This document shows, in pieces, positions 1-9,630 of a stretch of DNA of 24,147 nt (within the stretch, counting starts at the first letter, position 1; each line of letters opens with the position of its first letter). This DNA comes from Welwitschia mirabilis (Eukaryota > Gnetophyta > Gnetopsida > Welwitschiales): NCBI GenBank assembly GCA_051453625.1, contig JBOZIK010000001.1:142097142-142121288 (forward strand), in the 5' to 3' direction. Both the position numbers and the translations under genes were made by a program. Under the pieces are notes generated by a model. It saw only the letters and a list, made by a program, of their open reading frames with translations, made no database searches and was not told the origin of the DNA.

Positions 1-1
1 A

Positions 2-85
2 AACATAGCAAAATCTATTTTAGCAGAAGAAAGACATGTTGCGCGTAAGAGAGATGCACTGGAAAAACTAAAAAAAACTCTTTGA
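2..85 (+). other. short open frame running in from the window edge, unidentified
   Basis: From base 2 an open frame of 27 codons runs to a TGA at 83-85. It has no start in the window and reads as a highly charged, helix-prone tail (AEERHVARKRDALEKLKK). It could be the last part of an exon of a gene lying to the left, or chance. I do not recognise a family. A decayed kinase fragment lies 400 bp downstream on the same strand, but nothing links the two. Low confidence that it is coding. Confidence 0.2.
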
Positions 86-489
86 AACCAGAATAATGTG
101 TTTGCAAATATATTTTTACCTCTTTATCCTCACTCTTTTTCCTCTAAGAACTCAGTCATTTCCTCTAAGAACTCAGTCGTTTCCTCCTCCTATTTGTGAA
201 GGGAAAAAATCTACTAATTTCATTTGAAAAATGGGTTTTTAAGATGAAGGTGGTGCAACATTTTTGCTTGGAGACTTATCTCCGACTTTTTGAAAAAGTC
301 GACTGAAAAGGTTAACCTAGATGCCAAATTTTTGAAAATCAAAAAAGGGTGACATGTCATGCATTTTTAATCTTTGTATGCATCCTTACAAGTTTACTTT
401 AACAAGTACAGAATCATTCTCCAAAGTTATCATGTTTTCTTATTAAGTCTTTTAACATTTTAACTAAGCAAGATAAGCTAGTGGTTTAA

Positions 490-1000
490 TGGAAAGCATG
501 GATGAAAATAGTTATTAGTGTTGCAGAAGCTCTAGCTTATTTGCATAATGGTTGTTCTAGATATATTGTTATTAGGGATGTGAAATCTTCTAATATTTTG
601 TTATTTAAGGACCTTAAGCCTTAAGTACATTACAATTCTTCCTATAGTTTACATTGCTGGATGCTTTATAGATGCTATATCTATTACAGAATTATTATAG
701 CTACCTGAACATACTTTTAAAAGTTATCATTAGCTGTCAGAATTTGTACTTACCAAATGGAAATATTTGTCATTACCAGTAACTTCAAGGACAGCGTATG
801 GACATTCAAATATATGGATACTAATTTTGTCATACTTAAGGAGTAATATTTTGATGTCCGTTCCATGAAACTGAAGAAGTCACCCTGTTCCTTTATGTTG
901 TTTAGATATTTAACTTGATAATGCTTTATGTGTGGGAGATTCACTGATAAAACTGATATTTTCTCTTTTGGAATTATTCTAGTGGAGCTAAGGAAAATAT
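490..1000 (+). pseudogene. receptor-like protein kinase fragment, decayed
   Basis: Two separated pieces match the plant receptor-like serine/threonine kinase catalytic domain. At 490-624 the frame gives VAEALAYLHNGCSR and then RDVKSSNILL, the alpha-E helix and catalytic loop; the His of the HRD motif is replaced by Ile, and the frame ends in TAA at 622-624. At 931-993 it gives GRFTDKTDIFSFGIILVEL, subdomain IX with its invariant Asp. Just before this, at 907-930, a Tyr-Leu followed by two stops and then Phe-Met sits where Tyr-Leu-Ala-Pro-Glu-Tyr is expected, so the APE motif is destroyed. The 300 bp between the pieces is longer than the 120 bp or so expected and may contain an intron or insertion. 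The glycine-rich loop, the VAIK lysine and the DFG motif are not seen. It cannot encode a working kinase. The family is well supported; the exact subfamily is not. Confidence 0.75.
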
Positions 1001-1020
1001 CTAACTGGTGCAAACATTGC

Positions 1021-1862
1021 ATCTAGAAATGAAAGCTTGATTTCTCAGGCGAGCCTTTATCATTTTTTGCATAAGCCAAAAGGAATGATAGTTATGCAAA
1101 GTCTTTTCTTACTTTATTCTTAAAGATACAGTCTAAACTTTAGATCTACCTGCACTTTCATTAGTGAATCATCTTTCATTCTAATAGTGTTACTTTGTGG
1201 ATTTTACATTGAAAAAGTATTCAAGTATGAAAACTTTTTTCGTTAGTTTTGTTGATTTGGTATAATGTTCGTTGTCAAGTGCTAAAGTTATTAAGAGAAG
1301 AGGAGTTCAATTTGAACTGCTGGGAACCGAATGTCATGAATTTNNNNNNNNNNNNNNNNNNNNNNNNNNNNNNNNNNNNNNNNNNNNNNNNNNNNNNNNN
1401 NNNNNNNNNNNNNNNNNNNNNNNNNNNNNNNNNNNNNNNNNNNNNNNNNNNNNNNNNNNNNNNNNNNNNNNNNNNNNNNNNNNNNNNNNNNNNNNNNNNN
1501 NNNNNNNNNNNNNNNNNNNNNNNNNNNNNNNNNNNNNNNNNNNNNNNNNNNNNNNNNNNNNNNNNNNNNNNNNNNNNNNNNNNNNNNNNNNNNNNNNNNN
1601 NNNNNNNNNNNNNNNNNNGACATTTATGACCCACTTCTTAACATTTTTATGTTGAATAATTTGTCAGATGATGGCTTGGAAATTTTCAAATTTATTTCTT
1701 CTTAGGTCATCAAGCATGACATTCTTCTGGTATTTTTTGCAAGAGTGTAGAATATAACCTAGAATCATGATCCATAGCCTTAACTACTGTTTCTTTACTT
1801 TTAGGTCTATGTGTGAAGGAATATTTATGTGCGAAGGAGTGAAATCTCTTCCCATCTTTCTT
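1021..1862. other. non-coding stretch with assembly gap
   Basis: AT-rich sequence with a 275-base run of N at 1344-1618. The long open frames that seem to cross the gap consist almost entirely of unknown residues and carry no support. I see no recognisable domain, repeat or RNA on either side of the gap. Confidence 0.6.
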
Positions 1863-1870
1863 AAAAATGT

Positions 1871-2200
1871 TAGGTCACTTAAGACAAGTAGCCAAAGATT
1901 AAGATTGTCAAACTGTGATTGTTAAATTCATAGTCAAGTAAGCCTACATGTCTGATATTGATTATTGGATTTGGTATCAATTATGAGATAACAAACATGA
2001 TTTGATTATTTTATCAAGAGTGCAAGATGTAAAATTACCATCACTTGCAAAATCATTCATGTATTGTGTTATTTTTGTGTCAGTCTAAAAGGTGTTTAGC
2101 AAGTTTTTATCTTTTATAATTGGTTTCAATTTACTACAAAAATATAAGAAAAATGTGAGTGTACATCAACTAGGTAGAGAGCTGGTATAGTTATCTTAAA
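1871..2200 (+). pseudogene. hAT-transposase-like C-terminal fragment, copy 1
   Basis: One frame, interrupted by several stops, parallels the copy at 3471-3784: a Tyr-Trp-x-Trp-Tyr stretch, then PSLAKSFMYCVIFVS, a stop, and KVFSKF. This resembles the dimerisation region of hAT transposases, which typically has Leu-Ala followed by a short hydrophobic strand and then Ser-x-Glu-Arg-x-Phe-Ser. Here the Glu-Arg pair is lost to the stop and a Lys. No catalytic part is seen. The assignment rests on a short motif and is tentative; the fragment is plainly non-functional. Confidence 0.4.
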
Positions 2201-2293
2201 TGCTCTTATGATTGTCTTGAAGCATAACTAATTTATTAATTTTTCTTGCCTCCTATTATGTAAGGAATATGATTAAGATGTGACTAAAAAGAG

Positions 2294-2391
2294 TGAAGAA
2301 GAGTCATAGTAGGATGAGTAGTGAGAGAGCACTGGTAAAGATTACGCAGCCAACCCAAAACAAATAACTCACAAAAAAAATTCATATTTTC
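2294..2391 (-). mobile_element. partial copia LTR, truncated by gap
   Basis: These 98 bases match the left end (in + coordinates) of the LTRs at 3893-4152 and 9631-9888, beginning with the same TGAAGAA...GTAGGATGAG. They are closer to the 3893 LTR than to the 9631 one: both share the TGAAGAAGAGTCATAG opening, which is shortened in the right LTR. The preceding five bases are AAGAG, the target site of the full element. The rest of the LTR is lost in the N run. Confidence 0.85.
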
Positions 2392-3462
2392 NNNNNNNNN
2401 NNNNNNNNNNNNNNNNNNNNNNNNNNNNNNNNNNNNNNNNNNNNNNNNNNNNNNNNNNNNNNNNNNNNNNNNNNNNNNNNNNNNNNNNNNNTAAAAACAA
2501 CTAAAGTAAAACTTTGAAATTTAAGGTTTGACTTATAGCCCTTGTATAAGTTACATCATCTTTTAATCTAAATCAATTTCTTTTTGATATTGCTTTTTTT
2601 TTATCTGAAAATGTGTCTTTTTACTAGTTTTTGGTTTTAAGAATCTCTTAGAAGATATTTTGTTCATCAGTCACTTTGTTTTGCTATTGTTAGTAACCAA
2701 CCATATTACATTCAAATCTTTGAATAGTTCTTATGATTCTTCTTATTTATATTTGTTTGTTTCTATGTCAAAAACTTTATCTTAATGAAAATCATATATG
2801 AGTAATCTTATGTGTTAAGAATGCATCTCTCTTGGTAGAAAGTTTCCTGTACCTCGGTGTAATTAATTTCTTTTCATAGCTAATTGATTCTATTGTAGAG
2901 TGTCTATTGTTCTGTTGTTCTCCAGTTTCTTCTTTACTCATTCTATAAGCTTAAGGTGGTAATCAAAATGATATAGTTCCTACTTCTAACTAATTTATAT
3001 GAATTCCTATCTTAGTTTGTGGGAATGTTAGAGTTGGCATCCTTGAGTCCATTATCTAGAAATACAAGCATATGTTGAAATATTAGACTTAGATCTTTGT
3101 GTTGCAAATGAGTTTCTTCTACTTTTTTTTCTTAGATAATTGAAAAGTATTTTTATGTTTGTTTTTTAAAACTTTAATGTTGTGTATGTATGCTTTCTTG
3201 AAGTTATAGTCATGTTTTATGTGGTTGCTAGATTATTCATCCCAAGTCAAGAGTTTCTTTGGTTGAAGAAGATGGCATCTTCCACCCACCACAGAAAAAA
3301 CGGGTGTTCCATTTTTGTATTTTGTTTTTGTATTTTTGGTGTTGTCAATGATATTTAATTAATTTTTCTTTATGAAAATCTTTTCATTATTATATGTTCC
3401 ATTTCATCTAATCTTCTGTGGGTTACTGATGAAATCTTACTTAATATTTAAATCTCAACCCA
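2392..3462. other. gap followed by non-coding AT-rich stretch
   Basis: A 100-base N run (2392-2491) is followed by about 970 bp of AT-rich sequence with homopolymer T tracts. Near 2521-2560 there is a weak resemblance to the middle of the copia LTR (aggtttga...agcccttg), which could be the diverged remainder of the truncated LTR. Otherwise I see no gene or repeat here. Confidence 0.5.
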
Positions 3463-3470
3463 AAAAATGT

Positions 3471-3784
3471 TAGGTTACTTAAGACAAGTAGCCAAAGATC
3501 AAGATTGTCAAACTGTGATTGTTAAATTCGTAGTCAAGTAATCCTACATGTCTGATACTAATTATTGGATTTGGTATCAATTATGAGATAACAAACATGA
3601 TTTGATTATTTTATCAAGAGTGGAGGATGCGAAATTACTCTCACTTGCAAAATCATTCATGTATTGTGTTATTTTTGTGTCAGCCCAAAGGGTGTTTAGC
3701 AAGTTTTCATCTTTTATTATTGGTTTTAATCAACTGCAAAAATATAAGAAAAATGTGAGTGTACATCACTACGTAGAGAGCTAG
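3471..3784 (+). pseudogene. hAT-transposase-like C-terminal fragment, copy 2
   Basis: The longest open part, 3602-3784, has no ATG at its start and gives about 60 residues. Residues 12-33 read LLSLAKSFMYCVIFV followed by SAQRVFS (about 3680-3700). The arrangement Leu-Ala-x, hydrophobic strand, Ser-Ala-x-Arg-Val-Phe-Ser is that of the hAT dimerisation domain, in which the x is normally Glu (here Gln). Upstream in the same frame are stops and a Trp-x-Trp-Tyr stretch. No zinc finger or catalytic core is present, so this is the decayed 3' end of a transposase gene at most. The copia element landed just downstream. The family call is tentative; non-function is clear. Confidence 0.45.
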
Positions 3785-3887
3785 TATAGTTATCTTGAAT
3801 GTTCTTATGATTGTCTTGAAGCATAACTGATTTATTAATTTTTCCTGCCTCCTATTATGTAAGGAATATGATTAAGATGTGACTAAA

Positions 3888-3892
3888 AAGAG
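3888..3892. repeat. 5-bp target site duplication (left) of copia element
   Basis: AAGAG lies immediately outside the TG of the left LTR and is repeated exactly at 9889-9893 just outside the CA of the right LTR. Five bases is the usual target duplication length of Ty1/copia integration. Confidence 0.92.
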
Positions 3893-4152
3893 TGAAGAAG
3901 AGTCATAGTAGGATGAGCAGTGAGAGAGCACTGGCAAAGGTTGCACAGCCAACCCAAAATAAAAAACTCACAAAAAAATTCATATTTTCTTCTCTAAAAT
4001 ATTTAGATTCAAAGGTTTATTTATATAGACAACGGAGGCAAAAGGTTTGAGCTAGATGCCCTTGGATTAATTTCATTCCCTTGGGCAAGTATGCCATCTA
4101 AGTTGATTTAACACTTCTGAATGTGTGCTCAAATTTTAGCCTCATCTTTACA
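3893..4152 (-). repeat. copia 3' LTR
   Basis: In + coordinates it begins TG and ends CA, directly after AAGAG and directly before the polypurine tract. It aligns along its whole length with 9631-9888, including the TATATAAATA box on the - strand (4018-4027). Confidence 0.93.
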
Positions 4153-4163
4153 ATCTCCACCTT
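4153..4163 (-). promoter_or_regulatory. polypurine tract of copia element
   Basis: On the - strand the bases read AAGGTGGAGAT immediately before the TG of the 3' LTR. This is the usual form and place of the plus-strand DNA primer in plant copia elements. Confidence 0.88.
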
Positions 4164-4191
4164 AGCTCAAATTTGATGCATGGAGGATTTA

Positions 4192-4660
4192 TTAATAATT
4201 ACTGACCCCTACTATAATGAAACATTATTTGAATTTAACTGTGGGAAGTGGATTAGTTAACATATCAATGATATTTTCAAAGGTATGGATCTTAGCTATT
4301 ACAATGTCTCCTATAGCAAGAGTTTCTCTAATATAGTGTTATTTAACATTAATGTGCTTAGTCCTTGAGTGATACATATCATTCTTGGTAAGATGAATAT
4401 CATTTTGGCTATCACAATATATAATAGTTTCTTCTTGGGCTAAACCAAGTTTGATGATAAGACCTCATAGCCATGTAGCTTCCTTCACACCTTCTATTAC
4501 TAACACATACTCTAACTCGATTGTCGATAATGCAGCAAGAGGTTGAAGAGATGCCTTTCAACTAATGGCAGAATTATAGAGTGTGAAAATATAACCTAAA
4601 AGTGATCTTGTCCTATCTAAATCACCACAATTAGAATCAGTAAATCCTACTACATTAGTT
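4192..4660 (-). pseudogene. copia pol: RNase H domain, decayed
   Basis: The end of the polyprotein. GFTDSNCGDLDRTRSLLGY contains the first catalytic Asp region of copia RNase H. It is followed after a stop (where the Trp of AISW is expected, near 4555) by TIELEYVLVIEGVKEATWL with the catalytic Glu, then CDSQNDIHLTKNDMYHSRTK with the next Asp, and HINVK before another stop. The frame closes with TAA at 4192-4194, about 40 bp before the 3' LTR, as expected for copia. At least four in-frame stops interrupt the domain. The key acidic residues I can locate are present, so the inactivation comes from the stops. Confidence 0.85.
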
Positions 4661-5861
4661 AATGTAGTTTTGCTTCCATCAAATACTAAGCCCAAAGGAA
4701 AAGAGCCCTTCAAATAATGAAGAACCCATTTTACAGCATTCCAGTGATTCTTTCTAGGATTATATTTTGACTTTACGATACTAATAGCATACATGAGATC
4801 AGGACTAGTGTAGACCATAGCATATATTAAACTTAAAACGGCATTAGAATAAGGAATGTTTGGCATATGCTCAGTTTCTTCTTCAGTCTTCTGGTAACAA
4901 TCCAAAGACAATTTGAAGTGAGTAGCAAAGGAAGTAGAAAAAGGTTTACAAGTTAACATATTGAACCTGTTAAGAACTTTCTGAATATATTTCCTTTGTG
5001 AGAGAAAAAATTTGCCAACTTGACGATCTTTGTGAATTTCTATACCAAGAATTTTCTTGGCTTCACCCAGATCATTCATTTCAAATTCCTTATTAAGTTG
5101 AAATTTCAACTTGTCAATCAAAGACTTGTTGCAAGAATCAATTAACATATTATTGATGTACAACAAAAAATACATAAAGGACTTATTAGAATACTGCTAG
5201 TAATAGATATAGTGATCATATTGACTTTTGAGAAAACCCTACCCAATCATAAACACATGAAACTTCTTGTACCAATGTCTTGGAGCTTGCTTAAGGCCAT
5301 ATAATGGTTTATTTAGAGACACATATACGATTCTTTTCTTGGGATTACAAAACTCTTAGCCTGCTTCATATAGATTTCTTCATTAAGGTCTCCATATAAA
5401 AAACTAGTTTTGACATCAAGTTGATGTAACTCCATGTCAAATAAGATAACAAATGCAAGTAGTACATGAATTGAAGTATAACAAACTATAGGTGAAAAAG
5501 TTTCATGGAAATCTATATCTTTTCTTTGATTGTAGCCTTTGACAACCAAATGTGCTTTCCATCTTATATTTTCAACTTCAGGAATTCCTTCCTTTTACTT
5601 GTAGATCCACTTACAATTCAAAAGACATTTTCCATATGGAAGTTCACAAAAAATCCAAGATTTATTCTTATACAGACTATCCATTTCTTCATTCATTTCC
5701 ATTAACTACTTAGAGGAGTCAACACATGAAAAAGATTCTAAATAAGATTAAGGTTCTATACCTTTAAGAATTTCCTGGAAAATAGAGAGAGCATATGCAA
5801 CTAGCTCATCATCAGTGTTAAGATATCTAGCTAGTTTCTTTATCATTCTCCTTAAATGATC
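4661..5861 (-). pseudogene. copia pol: reverse transcriptase, decayed
   Basis: The RVT_2-type reverse transcriptase is spread over several frames. Its start near 5700 reads MEMNEEMDSLYKNKSWIF, then NCKWIYK, a stop and KEGI. 5313-5549 has GYNQRKDIDFHETFSPIV and the first catalytic Asp in QLDVKTSFLYGDL. After a frame change come KPLYGLKQAPRHWYKKF and stops. 4558-5175 starts at YFLLYINNMLID. The catalytic Tyr-x-Asp-Asp box is Tyr-Ile-Asn-Asn here (5146-5160; the Asn codons are at 5149-5154), so both metal-binding aspartates are gone. Downstream are LGIEIHKDR and the connection to RNase H (SPDLMYAIS, HWNAVKWVLHYLKG). It continues from integrase across the N run at 5862-5960. Family assignment is very secure; it cannot work. 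Confidence 0.93.
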
Positions 5862-5960
5862 NNNNNNNNNNNNNNNNNNNNNNNNNNNNNNNNNNNNNNN
5901 NNNNNNNNNNNNNNNNNNNNNNNNNNNNNNNNNNNNNNNNNNNNNNNNNNNNNNNNNNNN

Positions 5961-6730
5961 ACAACAGTTGGTGGAGAGGACGTAACCTCTAACTCCACCT
6001 ACTTGCTAGACTTTGGATCTGTCATATCTTGTTAAGGAGAAGAAAATTAAGAAATAGAAGCTTTATGAGGAGTAAGCAAAGCATCCTCATTAAACATGAC
6101 ATCTCTAGGGAGAATTACCTTATGTAACTCAAGACACCACAAACGATATCCTTTGGACTCGGAAGCATAACGTAGAAATATGCATTTCACAGTTGTAGGT
6201 GCTAATTTACCATCATTGGCATGGGTAAATGCTGGACAACCAAATATTTTTAAGTGAGAGTAGTTAATAGGATTACCTAACTAAATCTCTTCTAGAATTT
6301 CAAACTTTAGTGAGAAATGTGGAGATCGATTAACAAGGTAACCGGCTGTAGAAATTGATTTAGCCCATAAATCACATCGATGCCACAAGTTTGCATTAGA
6401 GAGCATACAACAAGATCTTTCAAGTAATGTCCTGTTCATGCATTTTGCAATACCATTCTGCTGTGGCATTCCAACTAAAGTTTTATGTCTAGTAATTCCA
6501 TTGATAGAACAAAACTCATTAAAATCATTTGAACAAAATTCTAATCCATTATCAGTTCTGAGTTTCTTAACCTTCTTTCCTGTTTGATTTTTAATGAGAA
6601 TTTTCAAATGTTTTAAAGTAGAGAAAGCTTCATTTTTCTGCTTTAGAAAATAAACCCAGACTTTATGAGAATAATAATTAATAAGTATCATCATAAAACG
6701 ATGATCACCAATAGAAGAAACCTTAGACGG
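5961..6730 (-). pseudogene. copia pol: integrase core, decayed
   Basis: The rve-type integrase follows the zinc-binding region. The main open part is 6281-6694: VWVYFLKQKNEAFSTLKH, then LRTDNGLEFCS with the second catalytic Asp (codon 6551-6553), ITRHKTLVGMPQQNG, LLERSCCMLSNANLW and AGYLVNRSP. The third catalytic residue, Glu in the usual Asn-Gly-x-Ala-Glu-Arg, is Lys here (6443-6445). The first, Asp in His-x-Asp-Leu-Trp, is Asn (6740-6742), followed by a TGA stop at 6734-6736. Two of three DDE residues are therefore lost. A TAG follows LEEI at 6281, then the frame resumes with HLKIFGCPAF and the C-terminal region (GYRLWCLELHKV, RDVMFNED). Strongly supported and dead. Confidence 0.93.
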
Positions 6731-6960
6731 TCGTCATAAATTGGAGTGAATATAATCTAGCACACCTTTAGTACGATGAATTACAGTACAGAAACTAACT
6801 CGTGTCTGTTTGTTAAAAACGCAATTTTCACAAAATTCCAATTTACCAATATGTTGACCACAGAGAAGATCTTTCTTACTTAAGATGTGCATACCTTTTT
6901 TGCTTATGTGACTTAACTGCATGTGCCATAAGAGAGTCATGTCAGATTCAGGTATAGAAG
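6731..6960 (-). pseudogene. copia pol: GAG-pre-integrase zinc-binding domain
   Basis: The open part 6734-6940 begins MTLLWHMQLSHISKKGMHIL and continues LEFCENCVFNKQTRVSF. The two His (WHxxxxH) and two Cys (CxxC) form the HHCC zinc site at the N-terminus of copia integrases. All four ligands are present. It ends where the integrase core starts, with the His-Ser-Asn-Leu stretch and the TGA described there. This is the best preserved domain of the element. Confidence 0.9.
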
Positions 6961-7059
6961 TGGAAATAACTGCAGAATCTATAACTGTAGAACCTTGTAA
7001 GACATATAGGCTACCACATTGATTAGCCTTAAATATAATAACTGCACCTTTGATAATAG

Positions 7060-7430
7060 AACTCTAACTTTAGCTACATATTTGTACCCTTTAGGTTCAA
7101 GAGTACCTAATGAAATTAAGTTTCATTTAAGATCAGGAACAAAGCGTACCTTATAAAGACTTCTGATGATTTCATCATCGCTTTTGATCTGAACAGTTCC
7201 TATTCCTTTAACCTTGCACTGGGTATTATTACCTATCAAAACAATGCCAAAGTCAACAAGTTTAAAGGTAGTAAACTAGTCCCGATGAGGACATATGTAA
7301 AAAGTACAGCCAGAATCAAGAATCCAGTCAGATGAACTTCTATCATCAGTAGAAGATTCAGATAATACATCACCTTTAGTATCATTGTCAATGATACTAG
7401 CCTCTGTGAATGGTTGAGATTATTTCCTCT
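7060..7430 (-). pseudogene. copia pol: aspartic protease, decayed
   Basis: The retropepsin-like protease shows DWILDSGCTFYICPHRD, with the catalytic Asp-Ser-Gly intact (7309-7317). A TAG stop follows at 7276-7278, where Trp is usual. Then come FTTFKLVDFGIVLIGNN, KVKGIGTVQIKSDD and LYKVRFVPDLK, a stop, and NLISLGTLEPKGYKY. This order is that of Tnt1-type copia proteases. Beyond about 7060 the frame shifts towards the pre-integrase region. Confidence 0.9.
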
Positions 7431-8198
7431 TTGCTTCTCTATCCTGTTTATTTTTCAATTTATAACATTTAGACAGCTCATGTCCTACCTTTTTAGAATA
7501 CGACAGGTTTTACTATTAGAATTACATCCTCTTGACTTTGACCTAGACTTGTTATAGTTTCTAGTATGTACATGATCACGACTTCGACATCTAATCATCA
7601 GACCTTTATGCTTGTCCTCAAGATGGATGTCTAAATCAAACTTCTCTTTTGATAATAAATTGGCTTTAACATCTTCAAAATATAAAGTATCTAATCTATT
7701 ATACAACATAATTTCTTTAAAATGCCTATAGGTAGGAGGTAAAGAGACAACTAAAAAAATTGCTTTGTCTTTATCTTTAATGTGCATGTCAAGATTTTCT
7801 AAATCCAAAAGAATGGAATTAAACTTATTAAGATGTGCTTGAATGGAAGTACCTTTAGACATGTGAATAGTGAACAAACATTCTTTGAGTTGAAGCTTAT
7901 TAGCGAGGCTTTTTGTCATGTACAATGCTTCTAGTTTCAGCCATAAACTAGTAGTAGTGGTTTCACTGATCACCTCATGAAGAACCTCCTTAGATAAGCA
8001 TAATTGGATTACTGTCAGGTACTTTTCTTCTAACTCATCCTATTGCTCATTGGACATGGCCTCGAGTTTTTTTGCTTTACCATCCAAGGCCTTTTTAAAG
8101 CCATTTTGAGTGAGAACAGCCCTCATCTGAACACGCCATATTAAAAAACTCAATTTTCCATCAAATTTTTCGATGTCAAACTTCATCATGGTGGCCAT
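7430..8198 (-). pseudogene. copia gag, one stop plus a frameshift at the zinc knuckle
   Basis: The ATG at 8196-8198 is chosen because the frame then reads MATMMKFDIEKFDG, the usual copia gag start (Phe-Asp-Gly), and stays in phase with the long open stretch to 7485. The only break in that length is a TAG at 8040-8042, where Trp is expected (NEQ-stop-DELEE). The capsid-like region has SLWLKLEALYMTKSLANKL, HLNKFNSILLDLENLD and VSLPPTYRHFKEIM (UBN2/Retrotran_gag_2 type). A basic Arg/Ser/Asn tail follows. The CCHC zinc knuckle near 7460-7500 is split by a one-base frameshift, and its second Cys is Ser (SKKVGHELSKC in the other frame). Gag normally forms the virus-like particle and binds RNA; this copy cannot make a full-length product. 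Confidence 0.93.
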
Positions 8199-9616
8199 CC
8201 TAAAACAAAGGAGTTGTCAAAAACAACTTTGTATACAAGAGAATTAGAGGTTAAATGTAAGGTGATGGTAACATTTAGAAAGCCTATTGTAAAAAATAAA
8301 CCAACAGCCTATGCAGTGAGAAGCACTACCCCCTAAGATCACTCAGTGTTTTAATAAAAAATAAGTTAAAGGCCTCACAAAAAATAATAAAGAAAACACA
8401 ATGTATTACTTGTAAAGTATAGACACAGGGGGCTGAAACTAATGCATCTCCCACAAAGGATAATACATGTATATCAAAAAAACCTTTATATCTAAAGGGT
8501 TTAATAACATAAAACCAAACAGAGCTAGCACAGGGACAAGAGTTGATGCAGCACATGTTACAGCAAAGAGAGCAGGGGCACCAGCAGCGACACAACTCGC
8601 AGCATAGAAAGGGTGGTGCAACTAGCAGAGGAGAAAGCACTGTTACGTGTAGACTGAAGGATTAGTATATGCAAGCACTGTCTGAATGAGCACCTAAATG
8701 CTGGTAGCTGGCAGCTGACGGATGAGTAGGGCAGATGAGCAAGACACCATTGTAGGAATACAAAAAAAAAAAAAAGAAAAACACCGAAATGCTAGCAGAA
8801 GACGTGGCAAAAAGTAGAGTGCAAAGCAAACGCTTGGAGCAGAATGGTGTGTGGGCGCTGTGAAAGGAAAACTAAGATGTAACGCCAATACACAATGAAG
8901 AAGAACTCTAATGCGGAGATTAAAAAAACAAGCGCAGTGAAGAAAACACAGTGCCAAGATGATGCGCTAATAAAAAAATGTATGAAGGCTCAGACGCGAT
9001 GTCGTTGATGGAACACAGAGGCACTGCAATGAGGGTCTTCCATGTAGCACTCAAGAAGGGCGCATATAAGATTGCAAAGCAGATAAAAGACCGAGACGAA
9101 CAGGCTAAGTAACGTACTAGGTGATGAAGCTATCAGCATGCAGGTAGGAGGAGACTCAACAGAGGCGAGGTCGTGGTGATGTCGAGCTGCAGATTCCAAA
9201 GAGCAAAGGCAGAGGTGAACCATTGTTTGCAAAGTGCACAAACAGAGAATAATTATAGAGATAAAAGTGCCCTAAAAAAACTTACGATCATAAAGATGGC
9301 CAAACAATCCAGGTATGCTGCAGACACAGATGAAGAGACTGCAAGAATTAAACACCATAGACGTGGTAAACCGAAAGTAGCGAGTCTAGGATGGAACCAT
9401 GATGGAACAGCGTCGACCGAAATGAAACGGGCTGATCAAAAATAGGCACGACAGTGAGAAGGGGTGACAGCGATGCTTGCAAGAGCAACTTGGTAGAGGA
9501 GTAGATTAGCTAAGGTAGACGAGTCCGATTTGGGCAACGCTCTTTTTCTGCATACTTCCACGAGGAGACCTATTAAAAATAATGCAGAAAAAGAGACAAA
9601 CAAGACCATATGAAAT
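8199..9616 (-). other. long GC-rich leader of the copia element
   Basis: About 1.4 kb separates the primer site from the gag start. Roughly 8500-9500 is visibly richer in G+C than all other sequence in the window, and the sense (-) strand is rich in C and T. Several unrelated open frames of 60-104 codons occur on the - strand; their products are Cys/Leu/Ser/Phe-rich, resemble no family I know, and are what open GC-rich sequence gives by chance. Related Tnt1/Tork elements usually have a much shorter leader, so an insertion or captured host sequence is possible. No terminal repeats marking such an insertion were found by eye. Confidence 0.6.
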
Positions 9617-9628
9617 GCTCTGATACCA
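9617..9628 (-). promoter_or_regulatory. primer binding site for initiator-Met tRNA
   Basis: On the - strand the bases read TGGTATCAGAGC, two bases after the CA end of the 5' LTR. This matches the 3' end complement of plant initiator methionine tRNA, the standard minus-strand primer of plant copia elements. It fixes the orientation of the element. Confidence 0.95.
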
Positions 9629-9630
9629 TT

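Larger units (their letters stand above)
1863..2391 (+). repeat. copy 1 of duplicated locus (hAT-like remnant plus start of copia LTR)
   Basis: This stretch is nearly the same as 3463-3991. The copies share about 430 bp of hAT-like sequence, then the AAGAG target site (2289-2293 here), then the first ~98 bp of the copia LTR, starting TG at 2294. The copy is cut by a 100-base N run at 2392-2491. Because both copies have the LTR at exactly the same base, the duplication came after the insertion, or is an assembly artefact. Sequence beyond the gap does not continue clearly as LTR. Confidence 0.85.
3463..3991 (+). repeat. copy 2 of duplicated locus (hAT-like remnant plus start of copia LTR)
   Basis: Partner of 1863-2391, offset by 1599-1600 bp, with scattered substitutions and very few length changes. 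It contains the hAT-like fragment, the left AAGAG target site and the first ~98 bp of the copia 3' LTR. Homology begins abruptly near 3463, after unrelated sequence. Confidence 0.85.

Noticed and set aside
1249-1655. Open frames of 110-127 codons across the N run at 1344-1618
   Set aside because: They consist almost entirely of unknown residues; the few real codons show no motif.
9173-9445. 90-codon + strand frame as a host gene
   Set aside because: It lies antisense inside the copia leader and resembles nothing known.
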